This document shows positions 16,709 to 24,099 of a stretch of DNA of 64,000 nt, piece after piece (within the stretch, counting starts at the first letter, position 1; each line of letters opens with the position of its first letter). Source of the stretch: Thiomicrorhabdus indica (GTDB lineage Bacteria > Pseudomonadota > Gammaproteobacteria > Thiomicrospirales > Thiomicrospiraceae); contig NZ_CP033040.1 of NCBI RefSeq assembly GCF_004293625.1, positions 992,001 to 1,056,000 of the forward strand. Direction: 5' to 3'. The notes under the pieces are model-generated. The model was not told the origin of the DNA. It ran no database searches and was given only the letters and a program-made list of their open reading frames with translations. Position numbers and translations under genes: made by a program.

Positions 16709-17093
16709 ACTGGCCTCCTTTCAACACATTCTCTTCTTTCCAAGGACGGTCTGTTTGAGCTGCAAAGTAATCTGCCATGCGCTCAATTTCATCGTCTGTA
16801 AATACTTTGGCAACATGATTCATAACAATCGATGGGCGGACTTCATTTTTAAAGTCTTGCATCAATTGGATAAAAACATCACGTGGAATGCCCGCCAAAG
16901 GTGGCATTGATTCATCGTAAAAGCGTCCGAGTGTTCCATGGCAAGCTGAGCAGTTATCGCCTAACATCTTACCTGGGATTTGTGGATCATTTGCAAAGTC
17001 CTCTGGTGGCATTAAGGCACCCGAAGCTTGAGCCTGCGACATTCCCACTAGGGCGGAAGCAGAAAGTAATCCGATCATTAATGATTTTTTCAT
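16701..17093 (-). CDS. Monohaem cytochrome c, FccA-like
   Basis: 130 residues with a Sec signal peptide (AQA cleavage about residue 23) and one haem motif CSACH (48-52). The C-terminal half has FTDDEIERMADYFAAQ, the usual last helix of class I cytochromes. It overlaps the FCSD flavoprotein gene by eight bases and is the likely cytochrome subunit of that enzyme. The upstream bd-like subunit ends 10 bp before its start, so all are one transcript. Confidence 0.85.
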   Translation of the reverse strand: MKKSLMIGLLSASALVGMSQAQASGALMPPEDFANDPQIPGKMLGDNCSACHGTLGRFYDESMPPLAGIPRDVFIQLMQDFKNEVRPSIVMNHVAKVFTDDEIERMADYFAAQTDRPWKEENVLKGGQYE

Positions 17094-17103
17094 TCCAAAC
17101 TCC

Positions 17104-18354
17104 TTATTGAACCCAAGTGTAGATACCGATTGCGAAGAACTGAATCATCCATAAAACTAGAATCCAGATTGCAACTGTACCCATTTTGTTGACGGTCGCA
17201 CTTGGTGTATAAACACCTTCGGTTTGACCTGCTTTCCAAGCAATGGTTAGGTAGTAAGCGAGTACTGCTCCACCTACGATGGCAAAGGTTAAGAAGAATA
17301 GCCCAGTAGAGTACCAGTCCATCACCACTTTGTAGTCAAAGAAGTTGTAACTAAAGAAACCGTTTAGGATGTCATAGCGAAGAATCTCACGAGAGATGGC
17401 AACCACTAATCCGATGACCAGTGCCATTGGCAATGCCATGTAACTACACATATCTTCAGATTTGCCATTTAGGCGAACTTTTGCCCAACCAGCATAAGCC
17501 AGTACCGCAACACCACCTAAGATTCCCCAGAATGAGGTGCCGAAGTTTCCTGCCGTTTCTGGAAGCGTCATCATCCAAGCAAAATACAAAACAGTTGAGA
17601 TAACAGAACCAACTAAAATCCATTTTTTACCGACTTCAGCAGCGAAGCGTAGGTAGTCTTGGTCATAATCACTACGTACCATTTTAAAACGACGGTAGGT
17701 TACAAGCATTGCACCAGTGACAGGGATTGCCATTGAAATAAAGAATGCATAGCGCCAAACATTATAGGCATGCAAAGTATCACCACTGTAATCCATTTTG
17801 CCATTTTGCATGTACCACTCTTTCCAAAGCTCAGGGTGAAGGATCTGTGAAGTTAGGCTGTGCATAATGAAACCAACCAGCAACATTAAACCTAAGCTTA
17901 GAATCAAAGACCAACGGGATTTTGGCTCGGCAGTCTTGTCTTCTCGCTTATAGTTTTGGAAATAGAAGTAGTACATAGCCCAGTATGCAAAGATCAAAAT
18001 AATGATGAATGCAATAACCCAGTCGGCTGACAGTACGTTAGAAGTGTACCAGTGCGGATCGTAGACTACTTGTACAAACAGTAACGGAGCCACGCCGATA
18101 ACAATGGCCACCGAAACGGAGACCTTGGCAATATCAATCATGGCCGCACCCAGTTTGCGCCAATAAGCGTTGTTGGTATAGGCGGCATAAAGTGCGACAG
18201 CAGAAGTTCCTAGCATTAACTGCACAAATAAAATGTGCATGGCAAAGGTTAGAACTCCAAGTGCAATAAAGATAACCGGATAGGTTGGTACCCCTGCTGG
18301 GTTGCGCAGGGCGTACATCATTTCGGTAATTTCAGCGATATTTTGCGCGTCCAT
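17104..18354 (-). CDS. bd-oxidase-like membrane subunit II
   Basis: 416 residues and about nine membrane helices, beginning ALRNPAGVPTYPVIFIALGVLTFAMHILFVQ. I see no haem c motif. It follows subunit I with a one-base TAATG overlap and must be its partner, in the position of CydB. Sequence similarity to canonical CydB is not obvious by eye; it looks more like a second CydA-type helical bundle with its own N-terminal His (residue 40 in FAMHILFVQ). So the complex may be a pseudo-symmetric dimer. Function inferred from the partner. Confidence 0.65.
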   Translation of the reverse strand: MDAQNIAEITEMMYALRNPAGVPTYPVIFIALGVLTFAMHILFVQLMLGTSAVALYAAYTNNAYWRKLGAAMIDIAKVSVSVAIVIGVAPLLFVQVVYDPHWYTSNVLSADWVIAFIIILIFAYWAMYYFYFQNYKREDKTAEPKSRWSLILSLGLMLLVGFIMHSLTSQILHPELWKEWYMQNGKMDYSGDTLHAYNVWRYAFFISMAIPVTGAMLVTYRRFKMVRSDYDQDYLRFAAEVGKKWILVGSVISTVLYFAWMMTLPETAGNFGTSFWGILGGVAVLAYAGWAKVRLNGKSEDMCSYMALPMALVIGLVVAISREILRYDILNGFFSYNFFDYKVVMDWYSTGLFFLTFAIVGGAVLAYYLTIAWKAGQTEGVYTPSATVNKMGTVAIWILVLWMIQFFAIGIYTWVQ

Positions 18355-19808
18355 TATTTCGTCTCCTGTACATCAAGAGCGGCGATTTTGTCTTCAGCAT
18401 CTTTTTCAGCTAAAGCACGGTTACGTTGCTCAATTTCAATGTCAATCGCTGCCGATACGGCGGCCTGACCACCATCGTTATTCATTACTAAGAAGGCAGC
18501 AAGCGCTTCTGCTTCAGAATCAAGCATTGGCATTTTAGGCATATAAGCAATGTTACCAGTGGTAAGAACACCTTTTACATATTGCTCCATGCGTGCTTGT
18601 GAAGTCCCTTCAGGGAAGTAACGATGCAGTGGACGAATTCCTGTTTCAGAAGGTGAGTGACAGTTCGAACAGTAAGTCATCGCAATGAATTCACCGGCTT
18701 GAATTTTATTGCCAGCATTTACTTCTTTTAGATGATCCGGTGTGAAAGGGTGTGCTTTCAAAATACCGACTTTTTCAATAATCGGTAGTTGAGATTGAAT
18801 ATCCATACCAGGGACATCTTTACCGATGACTTGGTTAGAGTAGACATACTGACCAGCAACCCAAGGCTTACGCATTGACTCACGTGCGGTCTCTTCTGGC
18901 CATAGGCCGGCAACCAAAATAATGATCGTCATTGCACCGGCAAAACCTTGCACAATCATTTGTGGACGAAGCATAGTGATAATGAAATAGGCAAGCGTAC
19001 CAGCAAGTACAATCATAATGCTTGGACCAAAGTAGTCAGGCAGACGGTTTTCCATAACCAATAGCGCTTGGTCGGGAACAGAAGCCAAATACATTTGGAA
19101 GAAAGAAGCACCGGCAATCGTTGCGATAATCCCTAGCCAGCCTAATTTGCGAGCCATCTCTTTTTTGAATGCTGGATCTTTAATGCCAGCAATCACGATT
19201 CCACCTACAACAGCAGTCATAGTGAACATGAAGGCAATACGCATACCCATTTGAATAAAGGTGTTAGTGCCGTAGAAACCATTTAGGTATCCACCTTCAG
19301 CAAACCATTGTTCTTTACCTGGCATCATCATAAACGACAAGATACCGATGATAATTACCATAGTGGCAAGAGAAGAGATACCGAAAATAACCGCGATTTT
19401 CATGTGAGTGCGCTTGTCCACTTTCCCGACAAGATAGACCAACATATAAACACCGACGACTTCGATGACGAAGAAGACCCACTCAGTTGCCCATTTCCAA
19501 ACGAATGAATGAATCAGCGCACCAATCCCGTTCGGGCTAGCAACTGTTGTCGAGTACCAAATACCAGGACCTGTGATGGAACCGGCAACATAGGTAAAGA
19601 CCATTAAGAAAAGACCGTATTTCTTAACAAAGTCAAGAAGGTCGTCGCGATCCTCGCGATAGGCCTTGTGTGAGAGATAAGCGAAAAGCATTGCTGCACC
19701 AACCGAGGTGTGCGATGCCAACACATGGAACGTTGCAATGAGTGCAACGACCCAACCAGAACCGACAGTCGGTTCGTACCACGTTGGATAAAGGCTAATC
19801 AAATCCAT
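18354..19808 (-). CDS. Cytochrome bd-like subunit I fused to a C-terminal cytochrome c domain
   Basis: 484 residues. About eight helices occupy residues 1-305 with CydA-like marks: an N-terminal His in ATFHVLASHTSVG (H28), and ATEWVFFVIEVVGVY (E109, E116) followed by LVGKVDKRTHMKIA, the counterpart of the CydA helix 3/4 region. The quinol-binding Q-loop of CydA is not seen. A C-terminal cytochrome c domain carries CSNCH (380-384) with likely Met ligand at 424 or 427. This resembles the bd-superfamily branches proposed to take electrons from cytochrome c rather than quinol. Ribosome binding site is GAAGGA. First gene of the operon. Confidence 0.75.
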   Translation of the reverse strand: MDLISLYPTWYEPTVGSGWVVALIATFHVLASHTSVGAAMLFAYLSHKAYREDRDDLLDFVKKYGLFLMVFTYVAGSITGPGIWYSTTVASPNGIGALIHSFVWKWATEWVFFVIEVVGVYMLVYLVGKVDKRTHMKIAVIFGISSLATMVIIIGILSFMMMPGKEQWFAEGGYLNGFYGTNTFIQMGMRIAFMFTMTAVVGGIVIAGIKDPAFKKEMARKLGWLGIIATIAGASFFQMYLASVPDQALLVMENRLPDYFGPSIMIVLAGTLAYFIITMLRPQMIVQGFAGAMTIIILVAGLWPEETARESMRKPWVAGQYVYSNQVIGKDVPGMDIQSQLPIIEKVGILKAHPFTPDHLKEVNAGNKIQAGEFIAMTYCSNCHSPSETGIRPLHRYFPEGTSQARMEQYVKGVLTTGNIAYMPKMPMLDSEAEALAAFLVMNNDGGQAAVSAAIDIEIEQRNRALAEKDAEDKIAALDVQETK

Positions 19809-20312
19809 GATAACGTCCTTCTATTATAAAAGTTAATAGGGGTATTAATTTGTACCACTAGGGCACGCATTCTAAGTGGGTTGGTGAAATAGTTCCAAAC
19901 AAAAAGTTAAATTAATAGGTATAAAAAATTTTTCTATCAATAAACTCTGATGGATTATCAGCAGTGCAACCTTTAACCTATGGGATAAATGCCGTGCACC
20001 TAAATTGAATTTCAATTTTGAAGTTTAAGGAAAATTGCTTATTGACTCAATTATGATGAGGGGGAATTGAGGTCAAAATCTAAGAAATGAATTCAAAAAT
20101 GATTTGGCTCAATAGAATTTTCGCATTCAGATTGAATTTACGTATTTATGGCAAGGATATTAAATAAAAAATAGCTAAAAAAGGACTAATCTGTAGGGAT
20201 TTACTTAACTTTTATGGTTTAAGGTCAGTTCTACAAACATGAAGCTATGCCGTTTTTTGTGGGAATTTTGTATAGGCTAGGGAGATTGGTATGGCGAGAA
20301 TCTTTGTATCGA
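19809..20312. other. Non-coding gap of about 500 bp upstream of the cytochrome operon
   Basis: AT-rich; it should hold the minus-strand promoter of the bd-like/FCSD operon. A TATAAT-like box lies at about 19823 on the minus strand but is too close to the ribosome binding site to be certain. No gene or repeat recognised. Confidence 0.6.
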
Positions 20313-20340
20313 TTGTTTCCTACCGGCCGGTAGGAAACAA
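20313..20340. repeat. 28-bp perfect palindrome built on the iterated 10-mer
   Basis: TTGTTTCCTACCGG followed by its exact reverse complement. It contains the 10-mer at 20322 and lies 12 bp beyond the stop of the methyltransferase gene on the minus strand, where a 14-bp stem could act as its terminator, though no T run follows on that strand. Confidence 0.85.
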
Positions 20341-20352
20341 AATTAAGCTTAA

Positions 20353-21000
20353 TTAGAATTCAAAGCTTGAATTTTCATTGGCATTAACTAGTCGTTCCAA
20401 TACGGTTTCGAAGAGTGTTTCTTCTGACCATTCTGTGTCTGAAACACGAGTGATAAGTTTTGCTGTCATTGCTGGTGCATCTCCGGTCACTACCGCTAGT
20501 CGCCCACCTAAAGATAATTTTTCTTTATAGGTTTCTGGAACGTCTTGAATAGACCCAGTCAATAGAATAGCATCGTAGTATTGGTTGTCATCCCAACCCT
20601 GGCTGGCATCACCTGTTTTAAAGTTGATATTGTTGTAGTCGGTTAAACGCTGAATCGCTTGCTGTTGGATTTCTGGTGCAATTTCAACGGTAGTAACTTC
20701 TTTTGCTAGCTGCGCAATTAATGCGGTGACATAACCACTTCCAGTACCAATTTCCAATGTTTTTTCATTGTCTTGAATCGCCAAAGCTTGCAACATTTTT
20801 GCAGCGACTTTCGGTGCGAGCATTTTATTCGAATCAGAAATAGGGAGCTCAATGTCACTATAGGCAAGTGATGTGTATTCTTTATCAACAAAATTGTGGC
20901 GAGGCGTTTTCATTAAGATATCTAAAATTTTTGGGTCAAGAACGTCCCAAGGACGAATCTGCTGTTCAACCATGAAATAACGCGCTTGCTCTAGATTCAT
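20353..21000 (-). CDS. Protein-L-isoaspartate O-methyltransferase family protein
   Basis: 215 residues. The N-terminal MVEQQIRPWDVLD and RHNFVDKEY are typical of this family, and LEIGTGSGYVTALIA is the S-adenosylmethionine-binding motif I (about residues 82-96). Classic Pcm repairs isoaspartyl residues; this branch often lies upstream of tolC in gammaproteobacteria, and its true substrate is uncertain. No tolC is in the window. Cytosolic. Single gene. Confidence 0.85.
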   Translation of the reverse strand: MNLEQARYFMVEQQIRPWDVLDPKILDILMKTPRHNFVDKEYTSLAYSDIELPISDSNKMLAPKVAAKMLQALAIQDNEKTLEIGTGSGYVTALIAQLAKEVTTVEIAPEIQQQAIQRLTDYNNINFKTGDASQGWDDNQYYDAILLTGSIQDVPETYKEKLSLGGRLAVVTGDAPAMTAKLITRVSDTEWSEETLFETVLERLVNANENSSFEF

Positions 21001-21172
21001 TTAATCTTCCTCATTCACTGATTTAGACTTTTTTGAAAAAGCCATAAAAATTGGATGCGTGATTATAGCTAAATTTTTCTTTTAGTAAAAACTTTCCATA
21101 AAAATGCTTTATTATCCGTTGGCAAAAAGATAAACAGACAGACAGAAAATAATTGTGAATTGGGGTTCGGTC

Positions 21173-22234
21173 ATGGCGACAGAAGTTTTCGGAGATGTGG
21201 AGAGTTTTGAGCAGATTTTTGAAGCGTTAACTGTAGAAGAGTTAGACCGTCTACGCCGTCGTTTCGGTCGTTTGCAGGCCTATGAAGTGGTGCCAAAGTT
21301 GTTTGAGGACAGTACGCATCACATTTTTAAGTTATTTTTTTCTGATACCCCCGTTCCCTTGATTTGCAAGCTGTGTGTTCCAATGGCTCTTCAAGAAAAC
21401 TTTTCGGATGAGCCTGAAAATTCTCTGTCGCCAAGTATCATTTTTTGGTCTCGTATTCGCCAGCTATTTGATTTTAATGCTTGTCAAAGTTTAAAAAACG
21501 CGCAGATTCATTATCAATGGATGCAAAAACATACAACATTTCATATTGCCAAGCTTTATGGAGTAGCCACATCTACTGAGCCTTTCGAGTGTGGTTTTTT
21601 ATTGCAAGAGTTTATTGAAGGGATTAATTGTCACCGTTCATATTACACTCAAGAGCGTGCTAGAAAATTAGCCGATCATTTAATGGCTATGCATCAACAT
21701 CATTTTCAACGTTTTGGCGTTCTAGCAGAGGTCTTTCAGCAAACAACTGATTCACAGGATTCTGAAAGACTTAAGGCAGAATCCACAGAGTTGTGGTGGA
21801 CAAACATTGCAAAAGTGATCGAAACCATACCGGCCGGTAAAGTTCTTGCGACGGAGAAAACAGAAGCGTTGGTGACGATAGAAGCTCTTAAAACCAAAAG
21901 AGTGGATTTTGTTCCACAGCTTGTGGATTTTCGTTGGGATCAGATTCGTTCAGGTTTGCCGTCCACTGAAATATCTAAAAGTGATGTTGGACAGTGTTAT
22001 TTGTTAGATTTAGATGCTTTGGTGATTGCGCCACTTGAATTTGAATGGGTGATGTTGGAGTTGGTTTTAACTCAAGAGGATATGGAATATCTCATTTATC
22101 ACTATCACCAAGGGATTAAAATACCGTTAATTCATGACCACCGGCTTGTTTATCGAATGGTGTTTTTCGCTATGAACCTATTAGGGGAAATGTCTTGGGA
22201 AGAGTTTAAACAGCAACCCAAGTTGTTAAATTAA
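21173..22234 (+). CDS. Aminoglycoside-phosphotransferase-like kinase-fold protein
   Basis: 353 residues from ATG 21173 (a GTG at 21155 is an alternative with weaker ribosome binding signal). The middle has FLLQEFIEGINCHRSYYTQERARKLADHLMAMHQ, which looks like the hinge and helices of APH/choline-kinase-type enzymes. Late in the protein VDFRWDQIR and YLLDLDAL take the places of the catalytic loop and the metal-binding D-x-D segment, but the canonical HGDLHxxN is not present, so it may be a pseudokinase. Substrate unknown. Its stop overlaps the convergent pnuC-type gene by four bases. Confidence 0.55.
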   Translation: MATEVFGDVESFEQIFEALTVEELDRLRRRFGRLQAYEVVPKLFEDSTHHIFKLFFSDTPVPLICKLCVPMALQENFSDEPENSLSPSIIFWSRIRQLFDFNACQSLKNAQIHYQWMQKHTTFHIAKLYGVATSTEPFECGFLLQEFIEGINCHRSYYTQERARKLADHLMAMHQHHFQRFGVLAEVFQQTTDSQDSERLKAESTELWWTNIAKVIETIPAGKVLATEKTEALVTIEALKTKRVDFVPQLVDFRWDQIRSGLPSTEISKSDVGQCYLLDLDALVIAPLEFEWVMLELVLTQEDMEYLIYHYHQGIKIPLIHDHRLVYRMVFFAMNLLGEMSWEEFKQQPKLLN

Positions 22235-22860
22235 TGTTTCGAATGCGCTTTCGCGTAAGTCTTTTTCCATGCTATATAACCATAGGCTGCAAGTACCAAA
22301 TAAAGCATAAACATAATCATTGTTGGATAGTAGCCATTTTGCCAATAAAGAATAATTGACGCGCTTTCAACGAACAGCCAGTAAAGCCAGTTTTCCAGAA
22401 TTTTTTTAACCATCAAATAGGTGGTCATGACTGAGAAAACCATTACGCCGGCATCTAAAAAAGGTGCCACACTCCATTTTTCAATATGCATCCAAGTTCC
22501 CAACATAAAACTTAAAATGGCACCTGTTGCAGTAAAGCCTAAATGAAATTTTAAGGGTTTTTTAGAAATTTCAAGCGGTTCTTCGAAGTCTTGAGCGCCA
22601 TGCCGGCCTTTTTTCCATTGTTGCCAACCATAGAGAGCCATGATGAGGTAATAGAGGTTGAGTAGTGATTGCAATGGAAGTTGCCCATGCCAAAAGAGAA
22701 GTGTGTAAATTAATGTGCTAATAAATGCAGAGGGCCATGCCCAAGGGTTTTCTCTCGCAGCAAGCACGACATAACCAATTCCGAAAAGGGCGGCCAGCCA
22801 TTCCCAAGGTGATTGAGCTGCAAAGCCGGCTAAACCCTCGTTAATTATGGTTTCAATCAC
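22231..22860 (-). CDS. pnuT: PnuC-family transporter, probable thiamine transporter PnuT
   Basis: 209 residues from GTG 22860 (a TTG at 22896 would add 12 residues). Seven or so membrane helices with PnuC marks: SPWEWLAALFGIGYVVLAARENPWAWP, LLNLYYLIMALYGWQQWKKG and a late FMLYLVLAAYGYIAWKK. PnuC takes up nicotinamide riboside; members under TPP-riboswitch control are assigned to thiamine (PnuT). Here the upstream operon carries a TPP riboswitch, two YkoF-like proteins and a TonB receptor, so thiamine is the best guess. Its start overlaps the upstream gene by eight bases. Confidence 0.85.
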   Translation of the reverse strand: MIETIINEGLAGFAAQSPWEWLAALFGIGYVVLAARENPWAWPSAFISTLIYTLLFWHGQLPLQSLLNLYYLIMALYGWQQWKKGRHGAQDFEEPLEISKKPLKFHLGFTATGAILSFMLGTWMHIEKWSVAPFLDAGVMVFSVMTTYLMVKKILENWLYWLFVESASIILYWQNGYYPTMIMFMLYLVLAAYGYIAWKKTYAKAHSKH

Positions 22861-23122
22861 AGTGATCAACCTTAGCTTTATTGCGATCGATTCCAATCAG
22901 CTTAATCACAAACACTGTTTCGGGGATTAGTTCTAATACGTTGTGTATCTCTTGGTTTAAGCAAGTCATGACATCGGCATAATCACCATAAATATGTGTG
23001 CTCATGGAGTTCTCTTGAACACTGACTGATGGATGTGTTTTTAAGGTATTAATAAAATCAATAATCGGTTGGCAATACTCTTCATTGAGAGGATACATAC
23101 TGATGTCAACTGAGACTTTCAT
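22853..23122 (-). CDS. YkoF-like thiamine/HMP-binding domain protein (copy 2)
   Basis: 89 residues, one ferredoxin-like domain: VSVDISMYPLNEEYCQPIIDFINTLK, a short central NSMSTHIYGDY, then VLELIPETVFVIKLIG. It resembles the single domains of YkoF and MTH1187-type thiamine-binding proteins. It probably binds thiamine or its HMP moiety in the cytoplasm, perhaps as a carrier for the transporter next to it. It starts 2 bp after the methyltransferase stop with GGAG upstream and overlaps pnuT by eight bases. It is a close paralog of the gene at 23793. Confidence 0.8.
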   Translation of the reverse strand: MKVSVDISMYPLNEEYCQPIIDFINTLKTHPSVSVQENSMSTHIYGDYADVMTCLNQEIHNVLELIPETVFVIKLIGIDRNKAKVDHCD

Positions 23123-23124
23123 CG

Positions 23125-23751
23125 TTAAATTTTCTCCGCATATATGACGACAAATAAGCCTTGGTCATGGCCGTCTAATATATTATTTGGTTGTTGGGAA
23201 TGGGTTTCTGGAAGGACGGTTTGCACACTTTTAAAATTGCCAAATCCGGCTTGAGTCAAAAAGTCGGTGATTTCAGCGTAAGTGTAGAAGGTGGCATCAC
23301 AATAAAATGGACTTTCGTTTTTGTGTGTTTGGTAAATTTGACCCAGTTCTGATTCGCGTTCTAAATAGGCGACTAAAATTTTACCCGTGGCGTGAGTCAC
23401 TCTGTGTGCTTCTTGGTATGCCTTGACAGGGTTGTCCAAAAAGCAAGTTGAAGTGACAAAGATTGCAAAATCAAATTGGTCATCTTTGAGAGGCAAATTT
23501 TCTGCTGTGCCTTCAATAATGTTTAAACCTTGCGCCAGTGATTTTTCACGCATGGCTTTGGCAGGCTCAATACCTGTATGGATATTGAGAGGTTTGGTAA
23601 AACGGCCACTGCCGGCACCGATTTCCACACCTTTGCCGGCCGGCAAAAGTTTTTTAATCGCGGCGATTTCGGCAGCATAGAGTTCTGCATTTTCTTCAAA
23701 CCACTGGTCATACATATCCGCATGTGACTCATAGCCTTGAGTTTTAGGCAT
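23125..23751 (-). CDS. Class I SAM-dependent methyltransferase in the thiamine operon
   Basis: 208 residues. Motif I is GVEIGAGSGRF (about 40-50), followed by IIEGTAENLPLKDDQFDFAIFVTSTCFLDNP (motifs II-III) as in UbiE/COQ5-type small-molecule methyltransferases. The substrate is unknown; no methylation step belongs to standard thiamine synthesis. It lies between two YkoF-like genes in a TPP-riboswitch operon, which suggests it acts on a thiamine precursor, breakdown product or analogue. It carries a variant palindrome at 23636 coding for Pro-Ala-Gly. Confidence 0.8.
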   Translation of the reverse strand: MPKTQGYESHADMYDQWFEENAELYAAEIAAIKKLLPAGKGVEIGAGSGRFTKPLNIHTGIEPAKAMREKSLAQGLNIIEGTAENLPLKDDQFDFAIFVTSTCFLDNPVKAYQEAHRVTHATGKILVAYLERESELGQIYQTHKNESPFYCDATFYTYAEITDFLTQAGFGNFKSVQTVLPETHSQQPNNILDGHDQGLFVVIYAEKI

Positions 23752-23792
23752 GATCGTTCCTCACTATTTTTACTTTATTTTTGGCATTCATA

Positions 23793-24044
23793 TTAGTTCT
23801 CTGTATGGCAACCGCCTGAGATTTTGAGCACAAACACGCTTTCTGGTATGTTTTCCAAATGGTTTTCAAAGGCTGTTTCTAGTAAAGGCATGATGACAGA
23901 GTATTCTCCAAAAAGAGTCGTACTCATTGAGTTGTAGGTCAGCTCGATTTCTGACCGGCCGGTTAAATGATCAATAAATTCAAAAATTGGCTGCCGGTAG
24001 GCTTTTTTTAATGGGTATAAGCTTATATCTACTGTGACGTTCAT
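23793..24044 (-). CDS. YkoF-like thiamine/HMP-binding domain protein (copy 1)
   Basis: 83 residues from ATG 24044, which has GGAG five bases upstream; the frame stays open to 24098 but that start lies in a hairpin. The sequence NVTVDISLYPLKKAYRQPIFEFIDHL and NSMSTTLFGEYSVIMP is clearly paralogous to the gene at 22853. One ferredoxin-like domain, presumably dimerising with itself or with the other copy to make a YkoF-like two-domain unit. Carries an exact palindrome (23954). Confidence 0.8.
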   Translation of the reverse strand: MNVTVDISLYPLKKAYRQPIFEFIDHLTGRSEIELTYNSMSTTLFGEYSVIMPLLETAFENHLENIPESVFVLKISGGCHTEN

Positions 24045-24058
24045 CAGAGCTCCAAAAT

Positions 24059-24082
24059 AAAAGAGGCTCTTCGGAGCCTCTT
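24059..24082 (-). terminator. Intra-operon hairpin terminator
   Basis: AAAGAGGCTC-TTCG-GAGCCTCTTT with TTTTATTTT following on the minus strand. It lies between the TonB receptor gene and the first YkoF-like gene, so expression of the downstream genes may be reduced relative to the receptor. Confidence 0.75.
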
Positions 24083-24099
24083 TCTGTTGATCGTGCAAA

